Shown piece by piece: positions 29,954 to 37,192 of a DNA stretch of 59,626 bases. The DNA is from Variovorax sp. KBW07 (GTDB lineage Bacteria > Pseudomonadota > Gammaproteobacteria > Burkholderiales > Burkholderiaceae_C), in assembly GCF_003852515.1 (NCBI RefSeq), contig NZ_QAJK01000064.1:1-59626 (forward strand), read 5' to 3'. Numbering within the stretch: the stretch's first letter is position 1; the number at the start of each line of letters is the position of its first letter. Made by a program: the position numbers and the translations under genes. The notes under the pieces are model-generated. The model made no database searches and had not been told where the DNA came from. It saw only the letters and a list, made by a program, of their open reading frames with translations.

Positions 29954-31822
29954 ATGGGCGCCCCTTCTTCGCTCCTTTCCCGTGTTCTTCTCTCTGTCGC
30001 AGCCCTGTTCGCCGGTGTTCCTGGCACACCGGCTACAGCCCTGGCCGAGTTGAACAGCGTTGGCAATGCACCACACAGCGTGCACCGCCTGAAGTTCTTC
30101 GTCGACCCGGCACTGGCCGACGAACTGGGCCCGGCCGAAGCGGGCCGGCGCCTTGCGCAGTACGTGGCCGACGTCAACACGGTGTTCACGCGCGAGACGG
30201 TACGCAGCTTCGTGTTCAACCCCGTGAGCGACCTGCAACTGATCGCGCCCGCCTCGGCCCCCGCGTGCAGCCACAGCGGGCTGGTCGACGGCGAGATCGC
30301 GGTGTGCATCAACAAGTCCACCAAGGGCTACAGCCACGGCGGGCTTGCCGCGAGCTGGACGTTCCCGCAAAAGGGCGTGGCCTGGAACCTGAACTGGATC
30401 GCCATTCACGATCCGCTGCGCCTGTCGCGCGCCATCACCACCGCCGCGCCCGAGTCCACCGAAAAAGATTACCTGGGCCGGCAGCTGAAGACGCTGCTGC
30501 ACGAGTTGGAGCACGTGTTCGGCGCCGGTGCCGGCGAGTACTACAACGCCGCGATGGTGAAGGACACGACGGGCACCGCGCCGCAAGCCGACCTGGCGCT
30601 GGCGAACGACACCGACCGCTACTGGTGGACGCGCCAGGACTGGCGGCTCGACCCGCTGCTGGGCACGGTGTTCGAGCCGCGGCGCGACCCGGCCACCAAC
30701 CGCGTCATCACACTGAACATGATCCGCTTCACGGCGGGCACCAAGGCCAACATCAACACCGACTGGAGCGACTGGCCGAAGTTCGGCACATCGAAGTACA
30801 TGGCGGGCACCACCGCCACGCAGGTGCGCATCACCGACCGCGCAACGGGCGCGGCGCTGCCCGGCGCGCAGGTGTCCGTGTGGCGCAATGCCGGTGCCCC
30901 GTCGTCGCAACAACCGATGGTGCTGCTGGTGCAGGGCACGGCCGACGCGGCGGGCCGCTTCGCGTTCGACTGGGAGTGCGGCTTTACCTGCTTCAACAGC
31001 GCCAAGTCGACGCTGCTGGTCAAGGCCTCGGCGCCAGGCCGGGCACCGATGGCAAGCTGGTTCACGATCTTCGATGCCTTCGAGCAGAAGGCCGTGAAGG
31101 GCCAGGCCGCCTTCACCATCGACGTGGCGCTGGGCGTGGTCGACACCACGCCGCCCACGGTGTCGCTGTCGGCACCGGCCATGGCCACGGTGGGCCAGCC
31201 CGTCACCATCGCGCCGGCGGTGGTCGACAACGTGGGCGTGTGGGGCGTGAAGGTGGCGGGCATCGACGGCATTCCGATCTGCACCTTCGAAGCACCGCCC
31301 TACACCTGCACGTGGACGCCGCTGGCACCCGGCATGCAGACGATCCGCGTGATCGGCGTGGACGCCGCGGGCAACTCGGCCATGGCCACGGCGAACGTGA
31401 TGGTCAACCCGCCCGTGGACACGACGCCGCCCACGGTGTCGGTGGCCGTGCCCACCTTCACGGGCGTGAGCACGTCGACGCCGCTTTCCGCCACGGCGCA
31501 GGCCAACACGAGCATTGCAGAGATGCAGTTCATCGTCGATGGCAAGACGCTGTGCACCGTGAAGGCCGCGCCCTACACCTGCAACTGGACGCCCGCCGCT
31601 TCGGGCTACGCGAGCATCGAGGCGCGGGCCATCGATGCGGCGGGCAACACCGCCAGCGTCTCGGCCCAGATGCAGGTGAAGCCGCACCTGGTGCCCTACC
31701 GTGCGCTTGCACTGAAGGACGAAGAGGCCGAGGCAGCGGGCCGTGGCGCGTTGCCGCATGCCGCACCACCGGCGGCGCCGAAGATCCGCACGGCGGCCGC
31801 GTCCCGCGCGCCCGGCACCTGA
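29954..31822 (+). CDS. Secreted HExxH metalloprotease-like protein with Ig-like repeats
   Basis: 622-aa exported protein. The ATG at 29954 gives a signal peptide (about residues 1-32, ending ALA); an upstream GTG (29903) adds a polar tail and was rejected. The first domain (about 35-280) contains HELEHVFGAGAGE with H183/E184/H187, a zincin-type zinc motif. The rest holds two Ig-like modules of the same design (DTTPPTVSLSAPA... and DTTPPTVSVAVPT...). Each has a TC...PYTCxWTP core and a DAAGN ending, as in bacterial Ig-like domains. The C-terminus is Ala/Pro-rich. No anchor is seen. Substrate unknown. Confidence 0.75.
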   Translation: MGAPSSLLSRVLLSVAALFAGVPGTPATALAELNSVGNAPHSVHRLKFFVDPALADELGPAEAGRRLAQYVADVNTVFTRETVRSFVFNPVSDLQLIAPASAPACSHSGLVDGEIAVCINKSTKGYSHGGLAASWTFPQKGVAWNLNWIAIHDPLRLSRAITTAAPESTEKDYLGRQLKTLLHELEHVFGAGAGEYYNAAMVKDTTGTAPQADLALANDTDRYWWTRQDWRLDPLLGTVFEPRRDPATNRVITLNMIRFTAGTKANINTDWSDWPKFGTSKYMAGTTATQVRITDRATGAALPGAQVSVWRNAGAPSSQQPMVLLVQGTADAAGRFAFDWECGFTCFNSAKSTLLVKASAPGRAPMASWFTIFDAFEQKAVKGQAAFTIDVALGVVDTTPPTVSLSAPAMATVGQPVTIAPAVVDNVGVWGVKVAGIDGIPICTFEAPPYTCTWTPLAPGMQTIRVIGVDAAGNSAMATANVMVNPPVDTTPPTVSVAVPTFTGVSTSTPLSATAQANTSIAEMQFIVDGKTLCTVKAAPYTCNWTPAASGYASIEARAIDAAGNTASVSAQMQVKPHLVPYRALALKDEEAEAAGRGALPHAAPPAAPKIRTAAASRAPGT

Positions 31823-31842
31823 CGAAGCGCCGCCCTGTTAAC

Positions 31843-32817
31843 TTACTTGTCGACCGAGATGTTGGCGGTCTTGATGATGCGTGCCCACTTCTCGCGCTCG
31901 GCATGCATGAAGTCGCCGAAGCGCTGTGCGCTGCCACCGCCGTCCTCGGCGCCGAACTGGTCGAGCCGCGCGACCACGTCGGGCATTGCCAGCACGGTGT
32001 TCACGTCCTTGTTCATGCGGGCGATGGTGGCCGGCGGCATCTTTGCCGGCCCGACCAGCCCGAACCAGATGCTGGCCTCGTAGCCTTCGAACCCCGACTC
32101 CGCGAGCGTGGGCACGGCCGGGAAACTCTTCGACCGCTTCAGCCGCGTCTGGGCAATGGCCGTCATCTTTCCGCCGCCCAGGTACTGCCTGGCCGTGGTC
32201 ATGCCCTCGAAGCTGTACTGCACGTGGCCGCCGAGCATGTCGCTCACCAAAGGCGCCGAGCCCTTGTACGGCACATGCAGCACGTCGATGTTGGCGCGCG
32301 CCTTGAAAAGCTCCAGCGCCAGGTGCTGGGCCGATCCGTTGCCGGCCGAGCCGAAGACGATTTCACCGGGCCGGCTGCGGCACAGCGCGACCAGCCCCTT
32401 GAGTGTCTTGACCGGCTGGTTGCTCTCGCAGATGAGCATCTGCGGCGTGGCGCCGACCAGCGCGATCGGCGCGAAATCGCGCTCCGCCGAATAACCCAGG
32501 CCCGGTTGCAGGCCGGGTGCGATGCCGTGGCTGTTGATGTGCGCCATCAGCAAGGTGCTGCCATCGGGGTCCGCCCGCGCCACCTGCTCGGCCGCGATCA
32601 TTCCGGCCGCGCCCGCCCTGTTCTCGACGACGACCGGCGTGCCCCACATCACGCCCAGCTTCTGGGCCAACAGCCGCGCCAGCACGTCGGTGCCGCCGCC
32701 GGGCGGAAACCCGACGACGAGCTTCGTCACGCCCCTGGACGTGGTCTGGGCGAACACGCCCGTCGTTGCGGCCAGGGTGGCCGCAACGGCTCCCTTGGCA
32801 AATAGCCTGCGCTTCAT
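31843..32817 (-). CDS. Bug-family tripartite tricarboxylate receptor (sugar-acid cluster)
   Basis: 324-aa periplasmic solute receptor of the TctC/Bug family, with a signal peptide spanning about residues 1-23. Family blocks are KLVVGFPPGGGTDVLARLLAQKL, VVVENRAGAAGMIAAEQVARADPDGSTLL and HVPYKGSAPLVSDMLGGHVQ. It is the third gene of a minus-strand set after the enolase-superfamily and DapA-family genes, so it probably binds their organic-acid substrate. No TctA/TctB membrane partner is present, as is usual for the expanded Bug families of Burkholderiales. Confidence 0.9.
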   Translation of the reverse strand: MKRRLFAKGAVAATLAATTGVFAQTTSRGVTKLVVGFPPGGGTDVLARLLAQKLGVMWGTPVVVENRAGAAGMIAAEQVARADPDGSTLLMAHINSHGIAPGLQPGLGYSAERDFAPIALVGATPQMLICESNQPVKTLKGLVALCRSRPGEIVFGSAGNGSAQHLALELFKARANIDVLHVPYKGSAPLVSDMLGGHVQYSFEGMTTARQYLGGGKMTAIAQTRLKRSKSFPAVPTLAESGFEGYEASIWFGLVGPAKMPPATIARMNKDVNTVLAMPDVVARLDQFGAEDGGGSAQRFGDFMHAEREKWARIIKTANISVDK

Positions 32818-32866
32818 TTTCTTGTCTCCTGCTTGTTCTTCGATGTGTGTGTCTGCCGGCCTGTCG

Positions 32867-33802
32867 TCAGGCGGCCGATGCCAGTGCCGATGCATCAGGC
32901 ATGCGGAAGCCGCGGGCATCGAGCCCGGCGGCCAGCGTGGTCCGCTGCGCGGGCTCGATCTCGACGAGCGGCGGACGCACCGCCGCCCAGCCGGCGTCGC
33001 CAGTGTGCCGCGCAATGGTCGCCTTCATGGCCGCGATCATCGGCAGCGCCTGGAACACGGCACGCGTTTCGTTCAGCGCCTTCTGCCTGTCTTCCGCATC
33101 GGCTTCGGTCCAGTGCTCGTACAGGTCGACGATGGCCGCGGGGTTCACGTTGCCGGTCGCGGTGATGCAGCCCGCGCCACCGCCGCGCAGCGTGGGCAGC
33201 AGCACCGTCTCCGTGCCGGCGAACACATCGAAGCCGCCGGACTGGAATTCGCGCAGCATCGCGGCCGTGTTGTTCCAGTCGCCCGAGCTGTCCTTGATGC
33301 CGGCCACCGTGCGCGGGTAGGCCTTCAGCAGACGCTCGATCAGCGCCAGGCTGATGCCGACCTGCGAAACCGGAGGGATGTGATACAGGTAGATGCGCAG
33401 TCGCTCGTCGGCGACCGCATCGATCACCCGCGCATAGCTGCGAAAGAGCCCTTCGTCGGAAACGCCCTTGTAGAAAAACGGCGGCAGCATCAGTACGCCG
33501 GCACAGCCCGCTGCCACGGCGTGCCGCGTCAGCTCGATGGTGTCGGCGAGCGCACAGGTGCCGGTGCCCGGCATCAGCCGGTCGGGCGAAACGCCGTCTT
33601 GCAGCAAGGCATCAAGCAAGCCCCGCTTCTCTTGCACGGTCAGCGAGTTGGCCTCGGAGTTGGTGCCGAACACCGACAGGCCCACGCCCTGGCCGAGCAG
33701 CCAGCGGCAATGCCGCACGAAGCGCGGCACCGACGGCGCAAGGTCGGCATCGAACGGTGTCAGCACCGGCGACAGCACGCCGCGCAGCTTGGGCGCACTC
33801 AC
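32867..33802 (-). CDS. Dihydrodipicolinate synthase-family aldolase/dehydratase
   Basis: 311-aa (beta/alpha)8 enzyme of the DapA/NAL family. The Schiff-base lysine is K170 in AGIKDSSGDW and the catalytic tyrosine Y140 in YLYHIPP. The substrate loop is GTNSEANSLTVQEKR. It starts at GTG (33802), overlapping the preceding stop by 4 bases (GTGA), so translation is coupled to the enolase-superfamily gene. That partnership is typical of acid-sugar catabolism, where a dehydratase makes a 2-keto-3-deoxy acid that this family cleaves or dehydrates. It is not the biosynthetic DapA. Confidence 0.85.
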   Translation of the reverse strand: MSAPKLRGVLSPVLTPFDADLAPSVPRFVRHCRWLLGQGVGLSVFGTNSEANSLTVQEKRGLLDALLQDGVSPDRLMPGTGTCALADTIELTRHAVAAGCAGVLMLPPFFYKGVSDEGLFRSYARVIDAVADERLRIYLYHIPPVSQVGISLALIERLLKAYPRTVAGIKDSSGDWNNTAAMLREFQSGGFDVFAGTETVLLPTLRGGGAGCITATGNVNPAAIVDLYEHWTEADAEDRQKALNETRAVFQALPMIAAMKATIARHTGDAGWAAVRPPLVEIEPAQRTTLAAGLDARGFRMPDASALASAA

Positions 33803-34923
33803 TTCGCCACGCTCCACCGGCCGTACTTCTGCACCGCCTTCTCTTCGAAGCCGAAGCCCAGCCCCGGCGTCTGGTGCAGCACGACGCGGCCATTCTGGTG
33901 GTCGAGCTGGCGGTCGATCAGGCGGCGGAAATTCAGCACCTGGTCGTCCCAGAAAAATTCCACGTAGCGCGCATTGGGCGTGGCCGCGACCAGCGGCGCA
34001 TGCACGTCGTGGAACCAGTGCGGGCACATCACCACGCCGTAGCTCGCGGCGGTCGCGGCAATGCGCTTCCACTCCGTGATGCCGCCGCACACCAATGCAT
34101 CGGTCTGCAGGATCGACGTCGCGCCCTTGTCGAGCAGCTCCTTGTGATACCAGCGGCCGTAGCCAATCTCCGCGGTTGCCACCGGAATGCGCGTCAGCCT
34201 GGCCAGCTTCGCGTGGCTCTCGATGTCGTCGGGGCCGAAAGGCTCTTCGATGAAATACGGGTCGTAGGCTTCGAAGCGGCGGATGTACTGCATCGCCTGC
34301 GTGGTGTCGACCCAGCCGTTGTTGCAGTCCATCATCAATTCGACGTCGGGCCCGACGGCATCGCGCGCGGCCTTCAGCCGTGCTTCTTCTTCCTTGGGCG
34401 AGAGGCGGCCGGTCTTCATCTTCACGGCCTTGAAGCCCTTGTCGACGTAGCTGGCCATCTCATGCCCCAGCATCGCGGGCGTCTTGCCTTCGAGGTAGTA
34501 GCCGCCGCTGGCATAGGCCGGCACCGATTCGAGCTCGACCGCGCCCAGGTACTTGTGCAACGGGAGCTGGTGCGTCCGGGCGTTGAGGTCCCACAGCGCC
34601 GTGTCGAGCGCGCTGATGGCACGCATGACGGTGCCCGAGCGCCCCTGCAACAGCGACTCCTGGTACATGGCCGCCCACAGCCCTTCGACCGCGTACGAGT
34701 CCTTGCCGATCAGCACCGGCGCCAGCAACTGCTCGACCGCGGCCTCGAACAGCGCACCACCGGCGCTGCCCACGTAGCAGAAGCCGATGCCTTCCACGCC
34801 ATCGTCGGAGCGGACCTTGACCAGCCCGTAGTGGCGCACGCTGACGGTGCGGTTCGAGAACGACGTCACGCGGTCGAGCGGAATGGCGGCGGCGCAGAAA
34901 TGAATGGATTGAATCTTCGGCAA
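33799..34923 (-). CDS. Enolase-superfamily (mandelate racemase-like) sugar-acid dehydratase
   Basis: 374-aa enzyme of the mandelate racemase/muconate lactonizing group. The catalytic KxK is K168-K170 (AVKMKTG). Metal ligands are D199 (MMDCNNGW), E226/E227 (FIEEPF) and E252 (TAEIGYGRW), with an active-site His in the CPHWFHDVHAP segment. It starts at TTG (34923), supported by an AGGAGA site 6 bases upstream; no in-frame ATG lies near. First gene of the operon, divergent from a LysR regulator. The specific sugar acid (galactarate, talarate or glucarate type) cannot be decided from sequence. Confidence 0.85.
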   Translation of the reverse strand: MPKIQSIHFCAAAIPLDRVTSFSNRTVSVRHYGLVKVRSDDGVEGIGFCYVGSAGGALFEAAVEQLLAPVLIGKDSYAVEGLWAAMYQESLLQGRSGTVMRAISALDTALWDLNARTHQLPLHKYLGAVELESVPAYASGGYYLEGKTPAMLGHEMASYVDKGFKAVKMKTGRLSPKEEEARLKAARDAVGPDVELMMDCNNGWVDTTQAMQYIRRFEAYDPYFIEEPFGPDDIESHAKLARLTRIPVATAEIGYGRWYHKELLDKGATSILQTDALVCGGITEWKRIAATAASYGVVMCPHWFHDVHAPLVAATPNARYVEFFWDDQVLNFRRLIDRQLDHQNGRVVLHQTPGLGFGFEEKAVQKYGRWSVAK

Positions 34924-34992
34924 AGAGGTCTCCTGGTTGTGTCGCAGGAGATTCTGGGATTCCTCAAAGCAAAGAAAAATGGTTGTTTCATA

Positions 34993-35003
34993 TCTTCTGA
35001 AGA
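34993..35003. promoter_or_regulatory. Candidate LysR operator
   Basis: A palindrome TCTTC-T-GAAGA lies midway in the 151-base divergent region between the TTG start of the dehydratase (34923) and the LysR ATG (35075). Position and symmetry fit a LysR-type binding site. No binding evidence. Confidence 0.4.
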
Positions 35004-35074
35004 CGTAAATTGTTTCTTCTTGCGCGGGCACAGTCGGCCCGCACGCTTCAGCAAACACGACGGCACCCCACACC

Positions 35075-35995
35075 ATGGATTCACGGTTTCTGCAGAGCTT
35101 CGTATCGGTCGTAGAGCTCGGCTCCATCGCCGAAGCGGCGCGGCATCTGGACATGACGCCCGCCACCATCGCGCAGCGCGTGCGGGCGCTGGAGGCGGAC
35201 ATCGGCAGCCAGCTCATCGTGCGCTCGGGGCGAACCGTGCGGCCCACGGTGTCGGGCACGCGCATCCTGGCGCGTGCGCGCAGCGTGCTGCGCGAACTGC
35301 GAGACCTGCAATCGGCGGCATCGGACACCGAGCTTCCCGCGGGGCCGCTGCGGCTCGGCGCCATACCCACGGGGCTCATGGGCATCATCCCGCTGATCCT
35401 GAAAGACTGGGTGCGGCGCCATCCGCACATCGGCATCTACATCGAGCCCGGCTCGACCACCGCGCTGTACGGCCGGGTCATGGCGGGCGAACTCGACGCC
35501 GCGATCCTCGTGCACCCGACCTTCGAACTGCCAAAGACCAGCAGCTGGCACGGCCTGCGCCGCGAACCGCTGGTCTTGCTGACGCCCGCGCGCATGAAGG
35601 TCGCGTCGGCGCTGGCCACCATCGCGCGCGAACCGTTCATTCGCTACGACCGGCAGGTCGTGGGGGGCAAGATGGCCGACGACTACCTGCGCCAGCTGGG
35701 CATACGGCCCAACGTTCGCGTCGAGCTCGATGGCATCGAGTACATCGCCAAACTGGTGGCCGAGGGGCTGGGGGTTTCGGTGCTGCCCGACTGGGCCGTC
35801 ATCGGCGCGCCCAACCGGGAGCTCAAGAAGTGGCCGCTGCCACCGCCCTGCCCCGCGCGGACCGTCGGCGTTCTGTGGCAACGCTCGACCGTGCGGGCAC
35901 CGCTGGTCGAGGCGCTGGTGGACATCGCGCGGGCGCATTTTCCGCAGCCGGCCGAGCAGGCGCAACGCGGCTCGGCGCGCGCTTCCACGCGCTGA
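35075..35995 (+). CDS. LysR-family regulator of the sugar-acid operon
   Basis: 306-aa regulator with an N-terminal winged helix-turn-helix (about 1-60: FLQSFVSVVELGSIAEAARHLDMTPATIAQRVRALEADIG) and a C-terminal periplasmic-binding-protein-like effector domain (from about 88, GPLRLGAIPTGLMGIIPLIL). Divergent from the dehydratase operon, so it most likely activates that operon in response to its substrate and represses itself. Its 3' end abuts the tRNA array, with tRNA-Asn ending 10 bases past the stop on the other strand. Confidence 0.88.
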   Translation: MDSRFLQSFVSVVELGSIAEAARHLDMTPATIAQRVRALEADIGSQLIVRSGRTVRPTVSGTRILARARSVLRELRDLQSAASDTELPAGPLRLGAIPTGLMGIIPLILKDWVRRHPHIGIYIEPGSTTALYGRVMAGELDAAILVHPTFELPKTSSWHGLRREPLVLLTPARMKVASALATIAREPFIRYDRQVVGGKMADDYLRQLGIRPNVRVELDGIEYIAKLVAEGLGVSVLPDWAVIGAPNRELKKWPLPPPCPARTVGVLWQRSTVRAPLVEALVDIARAHFPQPAEQAQRGSARASTR

Positions 35996-36004
35996 ACAAC
36001 CAAC

Positions 36005-36080
36005 TGGCTCCCCGAACACGGATCGAACGTGTGACATGCGCATTAACAGTGCGCCGCATCTACCACTGAGCTACCGGGGA
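36005..36080 (-). tRNA. tRNA-Asn (GTT), array member 7
   Basis: 76 bases, CCA encoded. Anticodon loop CTGTTAA lies in a perfect 5-bp stem (GCGCA/TGCGC). T-loop TTCGATC with stem ACACG/CGTGT. The D-arm is irregular, with one extra base. Six bases separate it from tRNA-Cys. Confidence 0.9.
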
Positions 36081-36086
36081 AAAGAA

Positions 36087-36160
36087 TGGAGGCGCGGACC
36101 GGAGTTGAACCGGTGTAGACGGATTTGCAATCCGTTGCATGGCCACTTTGCTACCGCGCC
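36087..36160 (-). tRNA. tRNA-Cys (GCA), array member 6
   Basis: 74 bases, CCA encoded. Acceptor GGCGCGG/CCGCGCC. Anticodon loop TTGCAAA in stem ACGGA/TCCGT. T-loop TTCAACT with stem ACCGG/CCGGT. Confidence 0.92.
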
Positions 36161-36178
36161 GAAAGAACAAGAAAAAGA

Positions 36179-36254
36179 TGGCGCCCCGCAGGGGAGTCGA
36201 ACCCCTGGCTTCCTCCTAGACAGGGAGGCACTCTGGCCACTGAGTTAGCGGAGC
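36179..36254 (-). tRNA. tRNA-Asp (GTC), array member 5
   Basis: 76 bases, CCA encoded, with discriminator G as expected for Asp. Anticodon loop CTGTCTA in stem CCTCC/GGAGG. The body (acceptor GCTCCGC) differs from the usual bacterial tRNA-Asp, which begins GGAGCGG, and position 10 is A instead of G. Confidence 0.85.
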
Positions 36255-36267
36255 GAAAAGAAAAAGA

Positions 36268-36343
36268 TGGCAGGCCCTCAAGGATTCGAACCTTGGATAC
36301 CGGGATCAAAACCCGGTGCCTTGGACCACTAGGCGAAGGGCCA
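36268..36343 (-). tRNA. tRNA-Gln (TTG), array member 4
   Basis: 76 bases, CCA encoded. Anticodon loop TTTTGAT in stem CCGGG/CCCGG. T-stem CAAGG/CCTTG. The first acceptor pair is a T-T mismatch; a weak 1-72 pair is normal for Gln tRNA. Confidence 0.88.
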
Positions 36344-36353
36344 TCGAAAAAGG

Positions 36354-36429
36354 TGGCGCGCACGGAAGGAGTCGAACCTTCAACCGCTGGGTTTGGAGTC
36401 CAGTGCTCTGCCAGTTGAGCTACATACGC
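36354..36429 (-). tRNA. tRNA-Trp (CCA), array member 3
   Basis: 76 bases, CCA encoded, discriminator G. Anticodon loop CTCCAAA gives CCA. The acceptor pairs fully using three G-T pairs. The anticodon stem has one A-C mismatch next to the loop. Confidence 0.88.
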
Positions 36430-36466
36430 ATGAGAGGCATGAGAAAAAAGAAGAACAAGAAATGAA

Positions 36467-36544
36467 TGGTCTGAGTGGCAGGATTTGAACCTGCAGCCTC
36501 CTGCTTCCAAGGCAGGCCGTCTACCAGATTGACACTACACCCAG
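36467..36544 (-). tRNA. tRNA-Pro (TGG), array member 2
   Basis: 78 bases, CCA encoded, discriminator A. Anticodon loop CTTGGAA in perfect stem CCTGC/GCAGG. T-stem GCAGG/CCTGC with loop TTCAAAT. Confidence 0.9.
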
Positions 36545-36557
36545 AGAAAAAATCGAT

Positions 36558-36634
36558 TGGTGCCCCAGGGGAGATTCGAACTCCCAGAATTCCGCTTCTA
36601 AGGCGGACACGTATGCCGGTTCCGTCACCGGGGC
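36558..36634 (-). tRNA. tRNA-Leu (TAG) without long variable arm, array member 1
   Basis: 77 bases, CCA encoded. Acceptor GCCCCGG/CTGGGGC, anticodon loop CTTAGAA in perfect stem TCCGC/GCGGA, and T-arm GGGAG/CTCCC. The variable region is only five bases, whereas bacterial leucine tRNAs are class II with a long variable arm (about 85 bases in all). The D-stem is only about 3 bp. By anticodon it reads CUA-type Leu codons; which synthetase charges it is uncertain. Confidence 0.82.
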
Positions 36635-36760
36635 TGAATGAATGAGTAAGAGGCGCGCGATCCGTTTCCAGTGGCCGGTCGCCGTACCTCGTCGATGCAG
36701 GTTTTTAATGAACGTCCACAAGGCCGAAGCCCGGTGCCATGCAGCACGATCGCTGGATGA

Positions 36761-36799
36761 AAAAACAAAAAGGCCCGGAACCTTTCGGTGTCCGGGCCT
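36761..36799 (-). terminator. Intrinsic terminator of the small gene at 36829-37038
   Basis: Perfect 9-base arms (36771-36779 and 36791-36799) with an 11-base loop. On the minus strand a T-rich tract (36761-36770) follows. It separates the small gene from the tRNA array downstream. Confidence 0.88.
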
Positions 36800-36828
36800 C
36801 TGCTTGAGAGCGCTTGGAAGGTACGCGC

Positions 36829-37038
36829 TTATGCACTTCCTCCACCCGGTGACACCTGATCCTCGCTGGCGCAATCCCACGGCTGTGCCTGCAGGGCCTG
36901 CATCGGATTCGGACACTGATCGAGCTGCTGCAACGCCAGCACGCCCAGGCCGCCCAGTCCGTTGCACAGCGAAACGCGCACGAGCGCACGGCCCGATACG
37001 GGTCGAATGCTGTGGGTGCGAATGACGGCTGCGTTCAC
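36829..37038 (-). CDS. Small hypothetical protein (69 aa)
   Basis: 69-aa protein starting at GTG with an AGGA ribosome site about 6 bases upstream. A strong terminator follows 30 bases after the stop, so the unit looks like a real monocistronic gene. The sequence is slightly basic at the N-terminus, has a short hydrophobic centre (LGGLGVLALQQL), and ends Gly/Ser-rich. Tandem GTAAA-N5-TTTAC palindromes lie 77-129 bases upstream, beyond which is the histidine kinase gene on the same strand. I infer that it may be a target of that two-component system. Function unknown. Confidence 0.6.
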   Translation of the reverse strand: MNAAVIRTHSIRPVSGRALVRVSLCNGLGGLGVLALQQLDQCPNPMQALQAQPWDCASEDQVSPGGGSA

Positions 37039-37114
37039 GATGGTTCCTGGTGTCTGTCTGTGTTGCGATGTCGGGTTGAATTTGCCGCGGCCTGGACCGC
37101 GAATGAGTTGAACT

Positions 37115-37167
37115 GTAAATAGTCTTTACGCCGCCGTCAACACGTTGCGTAAAAATAATTTACGCAA
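37115..37167. promoter_or_regulatory. Tandem GTAAA-N5-TTTAC palindromes (candidate regulator-binding boxes)
   Basis: Two inverted repeats with the same core lie 34 bases apart (about three helical turns): 37115-37129, and a longer perfect one with 9-base arms at 37145-37153 and 37159-37167. They sit in the 154-base gap between the histidine kinase stop (37193) and the small gene start (37038), in otherwise AT-rich sequence. This looks like an operator for the small gene, perhaps bound by the adjacent OmpR-type response regulator. Confidence 0.6.
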
Positions 37168-37192
37168 TGCACTGCAACGCACCGCACTGCGT

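Noticed and set aside
30265-32805. 846-codon frame overlapping the secreted zincin-like gene and crossing into the Bug receptor
   Set aside because: Arg/Gly/His-rich, lacks domains, and conflicts with two convincing genes.
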